From VRUE01 sp036266075 (GTDB taxonomy: Bacteria; Actinomycetota; Thermoleophilia; Solirubrobacterales; 70-9), in NCBI GenBank assembly GCA_036266075.1, contig DATANV010000015.1:62001-126000 (forward strand): 64,000 nucleotides of DNA, given 5' to 3'. The notes beneath the pieces were generated by a model. The model saw only the letters and a program-made list of their open reading frames with translations. It had not been told where the DNA came from and ran no database searches. Below, in pieces: positions 50,184-60,290 of this stretch. Position 1 is the first letter of the stretch, and the number at the start of each line of letters is the position of its first letter. Position numbers and translations under genes: made by a program.

Positions 50184-51359
50184 CTACAACCAGCGTTGGT
50201 CGAGCCGCCTGATCGCGGCTTCGGCGAGGCAGATGCCGTCGGCGACCGTGTCGAAGTCGACGTTCTCGGCGAGGTCGTGCCACCAGTGGTAGTTGGCCGG
50301 CTGCTTGAGGTCGGTGCAGCTGGCGATCACGGCCGTCTGGTAGCCGGCCGCCAGCGACTCGAGGCCGTCGGTGCCGTTGCGCAGGCGCAGGTTGGGATAG
50401 AGCCATATGCCCAGCTCCTCCGCCAGGCCGTCGAGCAGAGCTAGCGCCTGCGGCGAGTACTCGCGCATCTTCAGAAAACCCTCGCCACGCAGGACCAGCA
50501 GGTGCGGCGAGCCGATCGACTCCAGGCAGAGAAAGACCGTGCTCTCGCGCGGCAGCCGCGGGAAGTGGCGCTCGCCGAAGGCCTTGATGCCCTCGCTGAA
50601 GGACTCCTCCGAGCCGACCGAGAGGAGGACGACGCGCAGGTCCTCGGGCGGCTCGGCGAGCAGCCGTTCGGCCAGGGCGAGCAGGGCGACGACGGCGGTG
50701 CCGTTGTCGTTGGCGCCGGGGACGACGTCGCGCAGGCCGATCTCGGTCATCGCCGCCGCCGAGCCGGCGCCGAGCAGCACCCCGAGCCTGGCAAGCACGC
50801 GCCGGCCGGTCAGCGCGCCCAGCGCCGCCAGGACCGGCCCGCCGAGCACCGGCGCCATCAGCGGCGGGCTGGTGTCGCTGCGCTCGATCAACCCCAGCCG
50901 GTCGCCGATCTCGGGCAGCCGCGGGTGGAAGACGAGGCCCGAGTGGGCGGCGTCGTGGTGCGCGATGAGGACGACGGTGCGCTCGGCGTCTGCCGCACCC
51001 AGCTCGCAGACAACGTTGTAGGTGGTGCGTCGTGGCAGGGCGCGGCGCAGCAGGCGCTTGCCGGGTGGGAAGTCGGTTGCCATGGCAGCTGCGGCTGCGG
51101 CGGCGATCGCGCCGCCAAGCAGCCGCCGCCCGCGCAAGGCCAGCGTTCCGCCCAGTGCCCCCAGGGCAGCGCCGATGCCGAGCGGCCACCAGTACGTGCC
51201 GTGGGCTGGCTCGGCCTCGATCCGTGCCTCGGCGCCCAGCTCGGCAAAGCGCTCGAGGAGCCACTCGGCCGCGCGCCGCTCTCCCTCTGAGGCGGAGGGG
51301 CGGTCGATCTGCTCGAGCTGCTCGAGCCGGCGGCGCAGAAGACCTTTGTCTACATGCAT
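50184..51359 (-). CDS. M28-family zinc aminopeptidase-like membrane protein
   Basis: 391 residues. The metal-binding blocks of M28 peptidases are present: VVLIAHHDAAHSG (His/Asp), PGANDNGTAVVALLALAE (bridging Asp), LLSVGSEESFSEG (Glu-Glu) and WHDLAENVDFDTV (late His/Asp region). Two hydrophobic stretches (about residues 57-92 and 170-190) interrupt the peptidase fold and may anchor it to the membrane. It probably trims peptides. The ATG at 51359 has TAGGGT 7 nt upstream. It diverges from the site-2 protease gene only 34 bp away, so the two promoters overlap. Confidence 0.82.
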   Translation of the reverse strand: MHVDKGLLRRRLEQLEQIDRPSASEGERRAAEWLLERFAELGAEARIEAEPAHGTYWWPLGIGAALGALGGTLALRGRRLLGGAIAAAAAAAMATDFPPGKRLLRRALPRRTTYNVVCELGAADAERTVVLIAHHDAAHSGLVFHPRLPEIGDRLGLIERSDTSPPLMAPVLGGPVLAALGALTGRRVLARLGVLLGAGSAAAMTEIGLRDVVPGANDNGTAVVALLALAERLLAEPPEDLRVVLLSVGSEESFSEGIKAFGERHFPRLPRESTVFLCLESIGSPHLLVLRGEGFLKMREYSPQALALLDGLAEELGIWLYPNLRLRNGTDGLESLAAGYQTAVIASCTDLKQPANYHWWHDLAENVDFDTVADGICLAEAAIRRLDQRWL

Positions 51360-51366
51360 CCGCCCG

Positions 51367-51387
51367 ACCCTATCTGCCGCTTACCAT
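51367..51387. promoter_or_regulatory. Overlapping divergent -10-like elements
   Basis: TAGGGT on the minus strand (51367-51372, 7 nt from ATG 51359) and TACCAT on the plus strand (51382-51387, 6 nt from ATG 51394). Each promoter's -35 region falls in or beside the other gene's start, so they may compete for polymerase. Confidence 0.45.
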
Positions 51388-51393
51388 TCGCTC

Positions 51394-52557
51394 ATGCTCG
51401 GCGGCAAGGCGATCACCCTCTTCCACGTCGGCCGGATCCGGATCGAGGTCGACTGGTCGTGGTTCTTCGTGCTCTTCCTCTTCATCGTCTGGCAATCTCA
51501 GTACTACGGCGACGTGCTGGGGGAAGCCGGCTCCTCCTCGACGCCCTTCCTGCTGGCGGTCCTTGCCGCGTTCGGTTTCTTCGGCTCGATCGTGCTGCAC
51601 GAGTTGGGACACGCCTGGGTGGCGCTGCGCAATGGGATCGGCATCTCCAGCATCCGCCTCTGGATCTTCGGCGGGATGGCGCGGATGGATCGTGAGTCAG
51701 ATACGCCCAGGGCCGAGTTCGACGTGGCCGTCGCCGGGCCGTTGGTCACCCTGGCGATCGTCGTCGCTCTGCTCGCGGCCGAGTTTGTCGCCGCCGGCGC
51801 ACAGGGCCTCGCGGACTCGATCCCGCTGGGCAAGGTGCCGGACACCAGCGGTGTCCTGGCGATGCTCGGCTGGCTGGCCTTTTTCAACTTCCTGATCCTG
51901 ATCTTCAACCTGCTGCCCGCTTTCCCGATGGATGGCGGGCGCATCGTGCGGGCGATCGCCTGGTGGCGGACCGGAGACCGCGGTTCTGCGACCCGCTTCG
52001 CCGCCGGCCTTGGCCGCGTCTTCGGCTACCTCTTCGTCGCCGGCGGTCTCCTGCTGATTGCGCTGGGCGAAATCTTCGGCGGCATCTGGCTGGCGCTGAT
52101 CGGCACCGTGATTAACGGCTCGGCCCGCGCTGCCTCCGCGCAGACGGCGATCACCGGCCGCCTCGAGGGCATGCGCGTCGCCGACATCATGGACCGCGAA
52201 CCCGTCGCGATCTCCAGCGACCTGAGCGTCGAGCGGGCACTCGACGAGTACTTCCTGCGCTACCGCTGGCCCTGGTTCCCGGTTGTCGACGCCGCCCATC
52301 GCTTCATCGGCCTGGTCGCTCGCGACAAAGCCGACGAGATCCCGGAGACCTCCCGTGCCACGTCCCTCGTCTCCGACGTGGTCGAGCTGGACGACGGCAC
52401 CTTCCAGGTCCGCGACGACGCGCCACTCGACACCGTTCTCGCCAATCGCGCTCTGCGCCGAGTCGGCGCCGTGATGGCGGTCGACGCCGAAGGCCGCCTC
52501 TGCGGGGTGATCACCGCCGAGCAGGTCGGCCGGGCGCTCAGGGATGCCGCCTCCTAG
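51394..52557 (+). CDS. Site-2 protease (M50) with CBS domains
   Basis: 387 residues from ATG 51394; the long upstream reading is a shadow. Six or so transmembrane helices hold the zinc site HELGH (IVLHELGHAWVALRNG) and the downstream N-x(2)-PAFPMDGGRIVRA motif supplying the third ligand. A pair of CBS domains follows (MRVADIMDREPVAISSDLSV; VRDDAPLDTVLANRALRRVG), which bind adenine nucleotides. This SREBP/SpoIVFB-like protease cleaves membrane-bound substrates such as anti-sigma factors. It ends with a stop codon that shares CTAG (52554-52557) with the convergent gene. Confidence 0.92.
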   Translation: MLGGKAITLFHVGRIRIEVDWSWFFVLFLFIVWQSQYYGDVLGEAGSSSTPFLLAVLAAFGFFGSIVLHELGHAWVALRNGIGISSIRLWIFGGMARMDRESDTPRAEFDVAVAGPLVTLAIVVALLAAEFVAAGAQGLADSIPLGKVPDTSGVLAMLGWLAFFNFLILIFNLLPAFPMDGGRIVRAIAWWRTGDRGSATRFAAGLGRVFGYLFVAGGLLLIALGEIFGGIWLALIGTVINGSARAASAQTAITGRLEGMRVADIMDREPVAISSDLSVERALDEYFLRYRWPWFPVVDAAHRFIGLVARDKADEIPETSRATSLVSDVVELDDGTFQVRDDAPLDTVLANRALRRVGAVMAVDAEGRLCGVITAEQVGRALRDAAS

Positions 52558-53339
52558 TGGCGGTGCGGCGTGCTCACTCTGACAAAGCGCTTCGACGAGC
52601 GGCCCAGCCGATACGGATATCCGTTCTGCGCCGGCACGACGATCCAGAAGACGAACTTCCTCGGCCTGGCGACGGGGCTGAAGGCATAGCCGATCCGGAA
52701 ATGGCCGAAGACGTCGGTCCTGGCCCTTTTGACCAGCTGCCTGCGTGGCGCCCCCGGCATGGTGCCCCGCAGGATCACCACCCGCTTGGCCGGTTGCGGG
52801 CCCGGGATGTGACCGGAGAGGTAGATGCGGCGGTGAGGACGGGCGTGGTGAGAGCTCAGGTGGAGCGTCGCATGCGCCCTGACCCCGAGGTCGAGGAAGG
52901 TCGCTACCGCTACCGGATCGCCGCCATACAGCACTCTGATCGACCGCGACGAACCGCTCGGGAGCTTGAAGGACCAGCTGCCGTCCGCGCGCGTGGTCGT
53001 CATGCCGGAGAAGGCGTAGGGCCAGTGAGCGATCCGCGGCCGTTCTTCGATGCAGACCGGTTCGCCCGGAAGCCCGAAGCCGCGCGGGTCGACGAGCTGC
53101 CCGTGGATCAGGCTGCGGCGGCCGTAGTTCAGCGTGCGGCTGGGCGTTTCGACGCCGGCGAAGGCGGCGGTGACGCGGGCGTCCTCGTTGAGCGGCATCA
53201 CCGGGCAGACGACCGGCGAAGCGACAACCGCCGGGCTGGCGGCCGAGCCGGTGCCGGCCGCCGCGGCGGCGAGGGCGACCAGGACGGTAACGGTCAGGAC
53301 TATCTGGAAGAGCTGAGCTTTTAGCGAAGTTTTATGCAA
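52554..53339 (-). CDS. Exported Ig-like/Carboxypeptidase-regulatory-like protein
   Basis: 261 residues from TTG 53339, the best start found: there is no ATG or GTG ahead of the signal segment (FQIVLTVTVLVALAAAAAGTGSA), and no clear ribosome binding site, so the start is uncertain. The mature part has two beta domains; LIHGQLVDPRGFGLPGEPVC and TTTRADGSWSFKLPSGSSRSIRVLYGGD have the pattern of carboxypeptidase-regulatory-like or Ig folds. The C-terminal part is strongly basic (HARPHRRIYLSG, RKFVFWIVVP). Probable surface protein. Its stop codon lies within the same CTAG as the convergent site-2 protease stop. Confidence 0.62.
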   Translation of the reverse strand: MHKTSLKAQLFQIVLTVTVLVALAAAAAGTGSAASPAVVASPVVCPVMPLNEDARVTAAFAGVETPSRTLNYGRRSLIHGQLVDPRGFGLPGEPVCIEERPRIAHWPYAFSGMTTTRADGSWSFKLPSGSSRSIRVLYGGDPVAVATFLDLGVRAHATLHLSSHHARPHRRIYLSGHIPGPQPAKRVVILRGTMPGAPRRQLVKRARTDVFGHFRIGYAFSPVARPRKFVFWIVVPAQNGYPYRLGRSSKRFVRVSTPHRH

Positions 53340-53392
53340 AAGCGCCGCGAGAATAGCCGATTCTGCACAGGATTTGCAAGGTCGCCCTCCCC

Positions 53393-55063
<1,671 letters not shown>

Positions 55064-55070
55064 CGACCTG

Positions 55071-55076
55071 ATTGTG
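55071..55076 (-). promoter_or_regulatory. -10-like element of the AidB-like gene
   Basis: CACAAT (minus strand) ends 7 nt before the ATG at 55063. Confidence 0.4.
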
Positions 55077-55094
55077 CCACTCCACCGCTCGCCC

Positions 55095-55131
55095 AGGCGC
55101 TTTCCTCTCCTCATAGGCGACTAAGGCGCCT
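55095..55131. promoter_or_regulatory. Paired AGGCGCYT motifs upstream of icd
   Basis: AGGCGCTT (55095-55102) and AGGCGCCT (55124-55131) are 29 bp apart, the same spacing as the pair before dnaX. The 15 bases GGCGACTAAGGCGCC here are the exact reverse complement of bases near 10193. Confidence 0.4.
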
Positions 55132-55138
55132 GCGCCGA

Positions 55139-55144
55139 TAGCAT
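55139..55144 (+). promoter_or_regulatory. -10-like element of icd
   Basis: TAGCAT ends 9 nt before GTG 55154, with no ribosome binding site. Confidence 0.35.
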
Positions 55145-55153
55145 CGCCCGCCC

Positions 55154-56377
55154 GTGGCGGCGAAGATCAAAGTCGAGAAGCCGATCGCCGAGCTCGCCGG
55201 CGACGAGATGACCCGGATCATCTGGGCCTTCATCAAAGAGCAGCTGATCCTTCCTTACCTCGACGTCGAGCTCATCTACTTCGACCTTGGGATCGAGAGC
55301 CGCGACGCGAGCGAAGACCAGATTACGGTCGAAGCGGCCAACGCGATCAAGCGGCACGGGGTCGGCGTCAAGTGCGCGACGATCACCCCCGACGAGGCTC
55401 GCGTCGAGGAGTTTGGCCTGAAGAAGATGTACCGCTCGCCAAACGGCACGATCCGCAACATCCTCGGCGGCGTCATCTTCCGCGAGCCGATCGTGATCTC
55501 CAACATTCCCCGCCTGGTGCCGGGCTGGACCAAGCCGATCGTGATCGGTCGCCATGCCTTTGGCGACCAGTACCGAGCGACCGACATGGTCGTGCCGGGC
55601 GAGGGGACGCTGACTCTCACCTACACGCCGAAGGACGGCTCCGCGCCGGTCGAGCTCGACGTGTACGACTTCCCCGGCAGCGGCATCGCCCTGGCTATGT
55701 ACAACCTCGACGATTCGATCCGCGACTTCGCTCGCGCTTCGATGCGCTACGGCCTCGACCGCGGCTACCCGGTCTACCTCTCGACCAAGAACACGATTCT
55801 CAAGCGCTACGACGGTCGCTTCAAGGACCTCTTCGCCGAGGTGTACGAGTCCGAGTTCCGCAGCGAGTTCGAAGCCAAGGGCCTGAGCTACGAACACCGG
55901 CTGATCGACGACATGGTCGCCGCCGCGCTGAAGTGGGAAGGCGGCTACGTGTGGGCCTGCAAGAACTACGACGGCGACGTGCAGTCCGACACCGTCGCGC
56001 AGGGCTTTGGCTCGCTCGGCCTGATGACCAGTGTCCTGATGAGCCCGGATGGCAGCACGGTCGAGGCGGAGGCCGCTCACGGGACCGTCACCCGTCACTA
56101 CCGGCAGCATCAGCAGGGCAAGCCCACCTCGACCAACCCGATTGCGTCGATCTTTGCCTGGACGCGCGGCCTTGCCGCCCGTGGCCGTCTCGACGGCACG
56201 CCAGAGGTCTCGCGCTTCGCCGCGACCCTCGAGCAGGTTTGCGTGGAGACGGTGGAGAGCGGCAAGATGACCAAAGACTTGGCCATGCTGGTCGGCGCGG
56301 ACCAGCAGTATCTGACGACGCAGGAGTTCCTTGCCGCTATCGACGAGCGTCTGCAGCGTGCGATGGCCCGGACGTAA
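55154..56377 (+). CDS. icd: NADP-dependent isocitrate dehydrogenase
   Basis: 407 residues of the homodimeric, eukaryote-like subfamily: PIAELAGDEMTRIIWAFIKE at the N-terminus, RSPNGTIRNILGGVIFREPI (substrate Ser/Asn/Arg), GRHAFGDQYRATD, ENDD-equivalent YEHRLIDDMVAAALKWEGGYVWACKNYDGDV and the NADP region HGTVTRHYRQHQQGK. It oxidises isocitrate to 2-oxoglutarate, giving NADPH and CO2. mdh follows 25 bp downstream in the same orientation, so the two TCA enzymes probably share a transcript. Confidence 0.96.
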   Translation: MAAKIKVEKPIAELAGDEMTRIIWAFIKEQLILPYLDVELIYFDLGIESRDASEDQITVEAANAIKRHGVGVKCATITPDEARVEEFGLKKMYRSPNGTIRNILGGVIFREPIVISNIPRLVPGWTKPIVIGRHAFGDQYRATDMVVPGEGTLTLTYTPKDGSAPVELDVYDFPGSGIALAMYNLDDSIRDFARASMRYGLDRGYPVYLSTKNTILKRYDGRFKDLFAEVYESEFRSEFEAKGLSYEHRLIDDMVAAALKWEGGYVWACKNYDGDVQSDTVAQGFGSLGLMTSVLMSPDGSTVEAEAAHGTVTRHYRQHQQGKPTSTNPIASIFAWTRGLAARGRLDGTPEVSRFAATLEQVCVETVESGKMTKDLAMLVGADQQYLTTQEFLAAIDERLQRAMART

Positions 56378-56402
56378 CCACCACCACCCGAGGAGAAGCC
56401 AC

Positions 56403-57388
<986 letters not shown>

Positions 57389-57389
<1 letters not shown>

Positions 57390-57505
57390 AGGCCGATCCC
57401 CAGTAGGGGTGGAGCGTCTTGTACTTTTTCGCCCGAGCGCGTCGACGAGAACCGCCCCGCGTCCGGCGAAAAAGTTAAGCGGAACCCCTACTGGGGATCG
57501 GCCTT
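57389..57505. repeat. 117-bp palindromic element between convergent genes
   Basis: Perfect 22-bp outer arms (57389-57410 with 57484-57505) and an inner pair CTTTTTCGCC/GGCGAAAAAG (57424-57433 with 57465-57474). It fills the space between mdh and the convergent winged-helix gene. It may act as a bidirectional terminator, but its size and symmetry look like a mobile palindrome. Confidence 0.85.
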
Positions 57506-57514
57506 ACGCCGCGC

Positions 57515-57898
57515 TTATTTGCCGGGGAAGTACTGCCGCCCTTTCTTTTTGACCTGGCCCTCTTTCTCGAGGTCGCCGAGCACCCGGTATAGGTAGTTGG
57601 GTTTGATTTTCATCGATTTGGCGATCTCCGAAGCGCTGATGCCGGGGTTGCCCTGAACCAGTTTCACCGCCTGGTTGGCTCGCGTGCCGCCTTTGCGTCG
57701 GCCGCGACGGCGCGGAGCGCCGGCGGCTTTTTTGCCCGAGCCGCGCGGGCGACCGGGACGGCGGCCGGTGGTTCGACCGGTGACTTTTCCGCCCAGCTCG
57801 GCGAGGGCGCGCTCGAGGCGCTTGCGCTCGTCATCCAGCTCGGCGAGGCGCTTCATGACCAGATCCCGAGCCTCGTCGAGTACATGAGTGCTTGGCAT
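57515..57898 (-). CDS. Small AT-hook/winged-helix DNA-binding protein
   Basis: 127 residues. An N-terminal coiled coil (DLVMKRLAELDDERKRLERAL) is followed by an AT-hook-like basic stretch (RRPGRPRGSGKK, RRRGRRKGG) and a C-terminal winged helix (GISASEIAKSMKIKPNYLYRVLGDLEKEG) with a KKKGRQYFPGK wing. Probably a nucleoid-associated or global DNA-binding protein. Lys is mostly AAA/AAG near the C-terminus. A leader hairpin lies just before the AAAGGAAC ribosome binding site, suggesting translation control. Confidence 0.75.
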   Translation of the reverse strand: MPSTHVLDEARDLVMKRLAELDDERKRLERALAELGGKVTGRTTGRRPGRPRGSGKKAAGAPRRRGRRKGGTRANQAVKLVQGNPGISASEIAKSMKIKPNYLYRVLGDLEKEGQVKKKGRQYFPGK

Positions 57899-57912
57899 GT
57901 CGTTCCTTTCGA

Positions 57913-57933
57913 CCGGTGCTTCGCGAGCACCGG
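57913..57933 (-). promoter_or_regulatory. Leader hairpin before the winged-helix gene
   Basis: Perfect 8-bp arms CCGGTGCT/AGCACCGG with a 5-nt loop, ending a few bases upstream of AAAGGAAC and 14 nt before the ATG at 57898. It could affect RNA stability or translation. Confidence 0.5.
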
Positions 57934-58086
57934 ATACTGGTTAAGCATGTTGGGGGATTATGAACCGGAGTGTTGCACAGTCCAGCCCGAGTTTCGCACA
58001 GAAACAGTTCACTATGTGACAGCGTCTGGCCGAATTGGCTGGCATCACACTGAATATTGCCACCGACTTACCCGGTTTACCGCGTG

Positions 58087-58980
58087 TTATGCAGTCCGTT
58101 CGGCTTGTCGCTCGGGTGGGATGCGCACCACATTGTGGGCCAGCCCCACCTTCTCCATAGCGGCGATGATCAGGCCCGACGGATCGACCTCCCAGCGCTT
58201 CAGACCGTGAACGGCGGAGCGAGGGAACGCATGATGGTTGTGGTGCCAGGACTCACCAAGCGAGGGGAGGGCGAGCCAGAACACGTTGGTTGAGCGGTCG
58301 TCGGTCTCGAAACGGCGCGTGCCGAGGAAGTGACAGACGGAGTTGACGCTCCAGGTGATGTGGTGGACGAAGAAGACCCTGACCAATCCACCCCACAGCA
58401 GGGCGGTCGCCGCACCGGCGAGGCTTCCACTCGCCAGATAGCCGGCGAGCGCCGGCAGAACGAGCCCCGCCGCCGTCAGCGTGACGAAATGCCGGTTGAC
58501 CGTTCGCATTCCACGGTCTTCGTACAGGTCACGGGCATAGCGCCGCCACTCGGCACGGCCTTGAGTGGAGAACAACCAGCCGGTGTGTGCGTGCCAGAGA
58601 CCCGCGAGCACGCCGCCGACACCCTCGCCATGGCCGACGTGGGGGCTGTGGGGGTCGCCCTCTTCGTCGGTGTGGGCGTGGTGCTTGCGATGGTCGGCGA
58701 CCCAGGCGATCACCGGGCCTTGCACAGCCATCGAGCCGAGTGAAGCAAACAGGTACTCAACGGGTTTCGCAGTCTGGAACGACCGGTGGGTCAACAACCG
58801 GTGAAAGCCGACGGTGATGCCTATCGCCGTCAGCAGGTACATGGCGGCCGCGATGATCAGATCCGTCGGCGCGACCAGGCGATTCCAGAAAAGCGCGGCG
58901 GCGGCGACGGTGGCCACGAATGGCAGGGCCACCGCGCCGAGGTTGGCGATCTTCTCCGCGCGGCTCATCTCCGAGTGCAT
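58087..58980 (-). CDS. Acyl-CoA/acyl-lipid delta-9-type desaturase
   Basis: 297 residues from ATG 58980, preceded at 6 nt by TACCTT; the upstream ATG 59052 would add 24 residues and leave no promoter space before the divergent gene. Three histidine boxes bind the di-iron centre: HRLLTHRSF, HRKHHAHTD and HHNHHAF. The membrane topology (two hydrophobic pairs: ALPFVATVAAAALFW... and LTAAGLVLPALAGYL...) is that of stearoyl-CoA-type desaturases. It introduces a double bond into fatty acyl chains, adjusting membrane fluidity. Divergent PucR-type gene and an operator-like palindrome lie upstream. Confidence 0.92.
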   Translation of the reverse strand: MHSEMSRAEKIANLGAVALPFVATVAAAALFWNRLVAPTDLIIAAAMYLLTAIGITVGFHRLLTHRSFQTAKPVEYLFASLGSMAVQGPVIAWVADHRKHHAHTDEEGDPHSPHVGHGEGVGGVLAGLWHAHTGWLFSTQGRAEWRRYARDLYEDRGMRTVNRHFVTLTAAGLVLPALAGYLASGSLAGAATALLWGGLVRVFFVHHITWSVNSVCHFLGTRRFETDDRSTNVFWLALPSLGESWHHNHHAFPRSAVHGLKRWEVDPSGLIIAAMEKVGLAHNVVRIPPERQAERTA

Positions 58981-58986
58981 GAGCGC

Positions 58987-58992
58987 AAGGTA
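58987..58992 (-). promoter_or_regulatory. -10-like element of the desaturase gene
   Basis: TACCTT (minus strand) ends 6 nt before ATG 58980, matching the leaderless pattern and favouring this start. Confidence 0.4.
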
Positions 58993-59044
58993 TTGGCTGA
59001 AGATGCTATTTATTGCGTTTCTTGCCAAGTCTTGAGCGCCAATA

Positions 59045-59064
59045 TTTGTCATTGAAATGACAAA
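59045..59064. promoter_or_regulatory. Operator-like palindrome at the regulator start
   Basis: TTTGTCATTGAAATGACAAA has perfect 9-bp arms with a 2-bp centre and covers the ATG of the PucR-type gene (59057). It lies in the desaturase upstream region, so it could control both genes. Confidence 0.6.
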
Positions 59065-60226
59065 ATCAGTCGATTCCGAGCCTTGGCGCGCGCTCTCAGC
59101 CGCCGTCGCCGACATGATCGAGCCGGAGCTGGAGGCGGTGACGGCTGAGATCTTCACGGCGATCGGTCGCGACGTGCCCGAGTACGCGAGGCCGCTCGAG
59201 GGCAGCTTCGGCCGCGGGGTCAGGACGGGGGTGGGGGAGGCGCTGCGCCAGTTCGTCGCCCTGATCCGCGATCCCGACGCCGGTCGCGGTGTTGGCCGCG
59301 ACGTCTACGTCGCGCTCGGCAGGGGCGAGCTGCGGCAGGGCCGCACGCTCGACTCGTTGCAGGCCGCCTACCGGGTGGGAGCGCGCGTCGCCTGGCGCCG
59401 CCTGTCGCGGGCGGGGCGGCACGCCGGCCTCGATGCGGAGGCGCTGAGCCTCTTGGCGGAGGCGATCTTTGCCTACATCGACGAGCTCTCCGCCGACTCG
59501 GTGGAGGGCTACGCCGCGGCGCAGGCGGAGGCCGAGGACGAGCGTCGCAGCCGCGACCGCGAGCTGCTGGCGTTGCTGGTCCGCGATCCGCCGGCCGAGC
59601 AAGCCGCACTGCGAGCGGCGGCGCAGCGAGCGAGGCGGCGCCTGCCGCGCACCGCCGCGGCGCTCGCCTGCGCGGAGGAGCAATTGGCCGAGGTGGCCAG
59701 ACAGCTGCCGCAGGAGGCGCTTTGCGCCGCGCTCGATGGGGTCGGATGTGCTGTCCTGCCCGACCCCGACGGGCCCGGCAGGGCCGCGCTGCTGGAGCGG
59801 GCGGCGAAGCGTGCGCCCCTGGCGCTCGGCCCGTCATCGCCGCTTGCCGAGCTGCCGGCATCCTGGTCGCTCGCCCGCTCGGCGCTGCGCGCAACCGAGG
59901 TCGAGGGTGGCCTGGTCAGGGTCGACGAGCGGCTCGCCGATCTGCTCCTCCTCGAGGGCGGCGCGCTGGTCGCGCGCATCGCCGCCCAGCGCCTCGCTCC
60001 GCTGGAGCCGCTGACGCCGAAGGCACGCGAGCGGATGCAGGAGACCGCTCTGGCTTACGTCCACCACGGCGGCAACTCGGTCGCGATGGCCGCCGAGCTG
60101 CACCTCCACCCCCAAACCGTCCGCTACCGCATGGCCCGCCTGCGCGAGCTCTTCGGCGACGCGCTGGACGACCCCGACGCCCGCTTCGAGCTCGAGATCG
60201 CCCTGCGCCAAGTGGCGCGCCGGTAG
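59057..60226 (+). CDS. PucR/CdaR-family transcriptional regulator
   Basis: 389 residues. The C-terminal 60 residues are the family's helix-turn-helix (VHHGGNSVAMAAELHLHPQTVRYRMARLRELFG, then DPDARFELEIALR). The N-terminal two-thirds are alpha-helical and GGDEF-like/sensor-like (EPELEAVTAEIFTAIGRDVP; RRGRTLDSLQAAYRVGARVAWR-type) without known ligands. Divergent from a fatty-acid desaturase, with a 20-bp palindrome over its start codon, it is the likely regulator of that gene and of itself. Its TAG stop lies within a palindromic repeat. Confidence 0.85.
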   Translation: MTKSVDSEPWRALSAAVADMIEPELEAVTAEIFTAIGRDVPEYARPLEGSFGRGVRTGVGEALRQFVALIRDPDAGRGVGRDVYVALGRGELRQGRTLDSLQAAYRVGARVAWRRLSRAGRHAGLDAEALSLLAEAIFAYIDELSADSVEGYAAAQAEAEDERRSRDRELLALLVRDPPAEQAALRAAAQRARRRLPRTAAALACAEEQLAEVARQLPQEALCAALDGVGCAVLPDPDGPGRAALLERAAKRAPLALGPSSPLAELPASWSLARSALRATEVEGGLVRVDERLADLLLLEGGALVARIAAQRLAPLEPLTPKARERMQETALAYVHHGGNSVAMAAELHLHPQTVRYRMARLRELFGDALDDPDARFELEIALRQVARR

Positions 60227-60256
60227 TTACCCCCTATATAGGTGGTTAACTACCGG
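60220..60256. repeat. Palindrome, repeat family A copy 2
   Basis: Arms CCGGTAGTTA (60220-60229) and TAACTACCGG (60247-60256) with a 17-bp centre. The same core and inverted arrangement occur at 14751-14805. The stop codon of the PucR-type gene (TAG, 60224-60226) is part of the left arm. Confidence 0.8.
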
Positions 60257-60290
60257 GCGCGGTGGCGCCCAGCAGCTGCTGGCGCGGCGG

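Noticed and set aside
58981..59052. Upstream ATG 59052 as desaturase start
   Set aside because: It leaves 4 bp to the divergent ATG 59057, and the -10-like TACCTT plus the family start favour ATG 58980. Not fully excluded.
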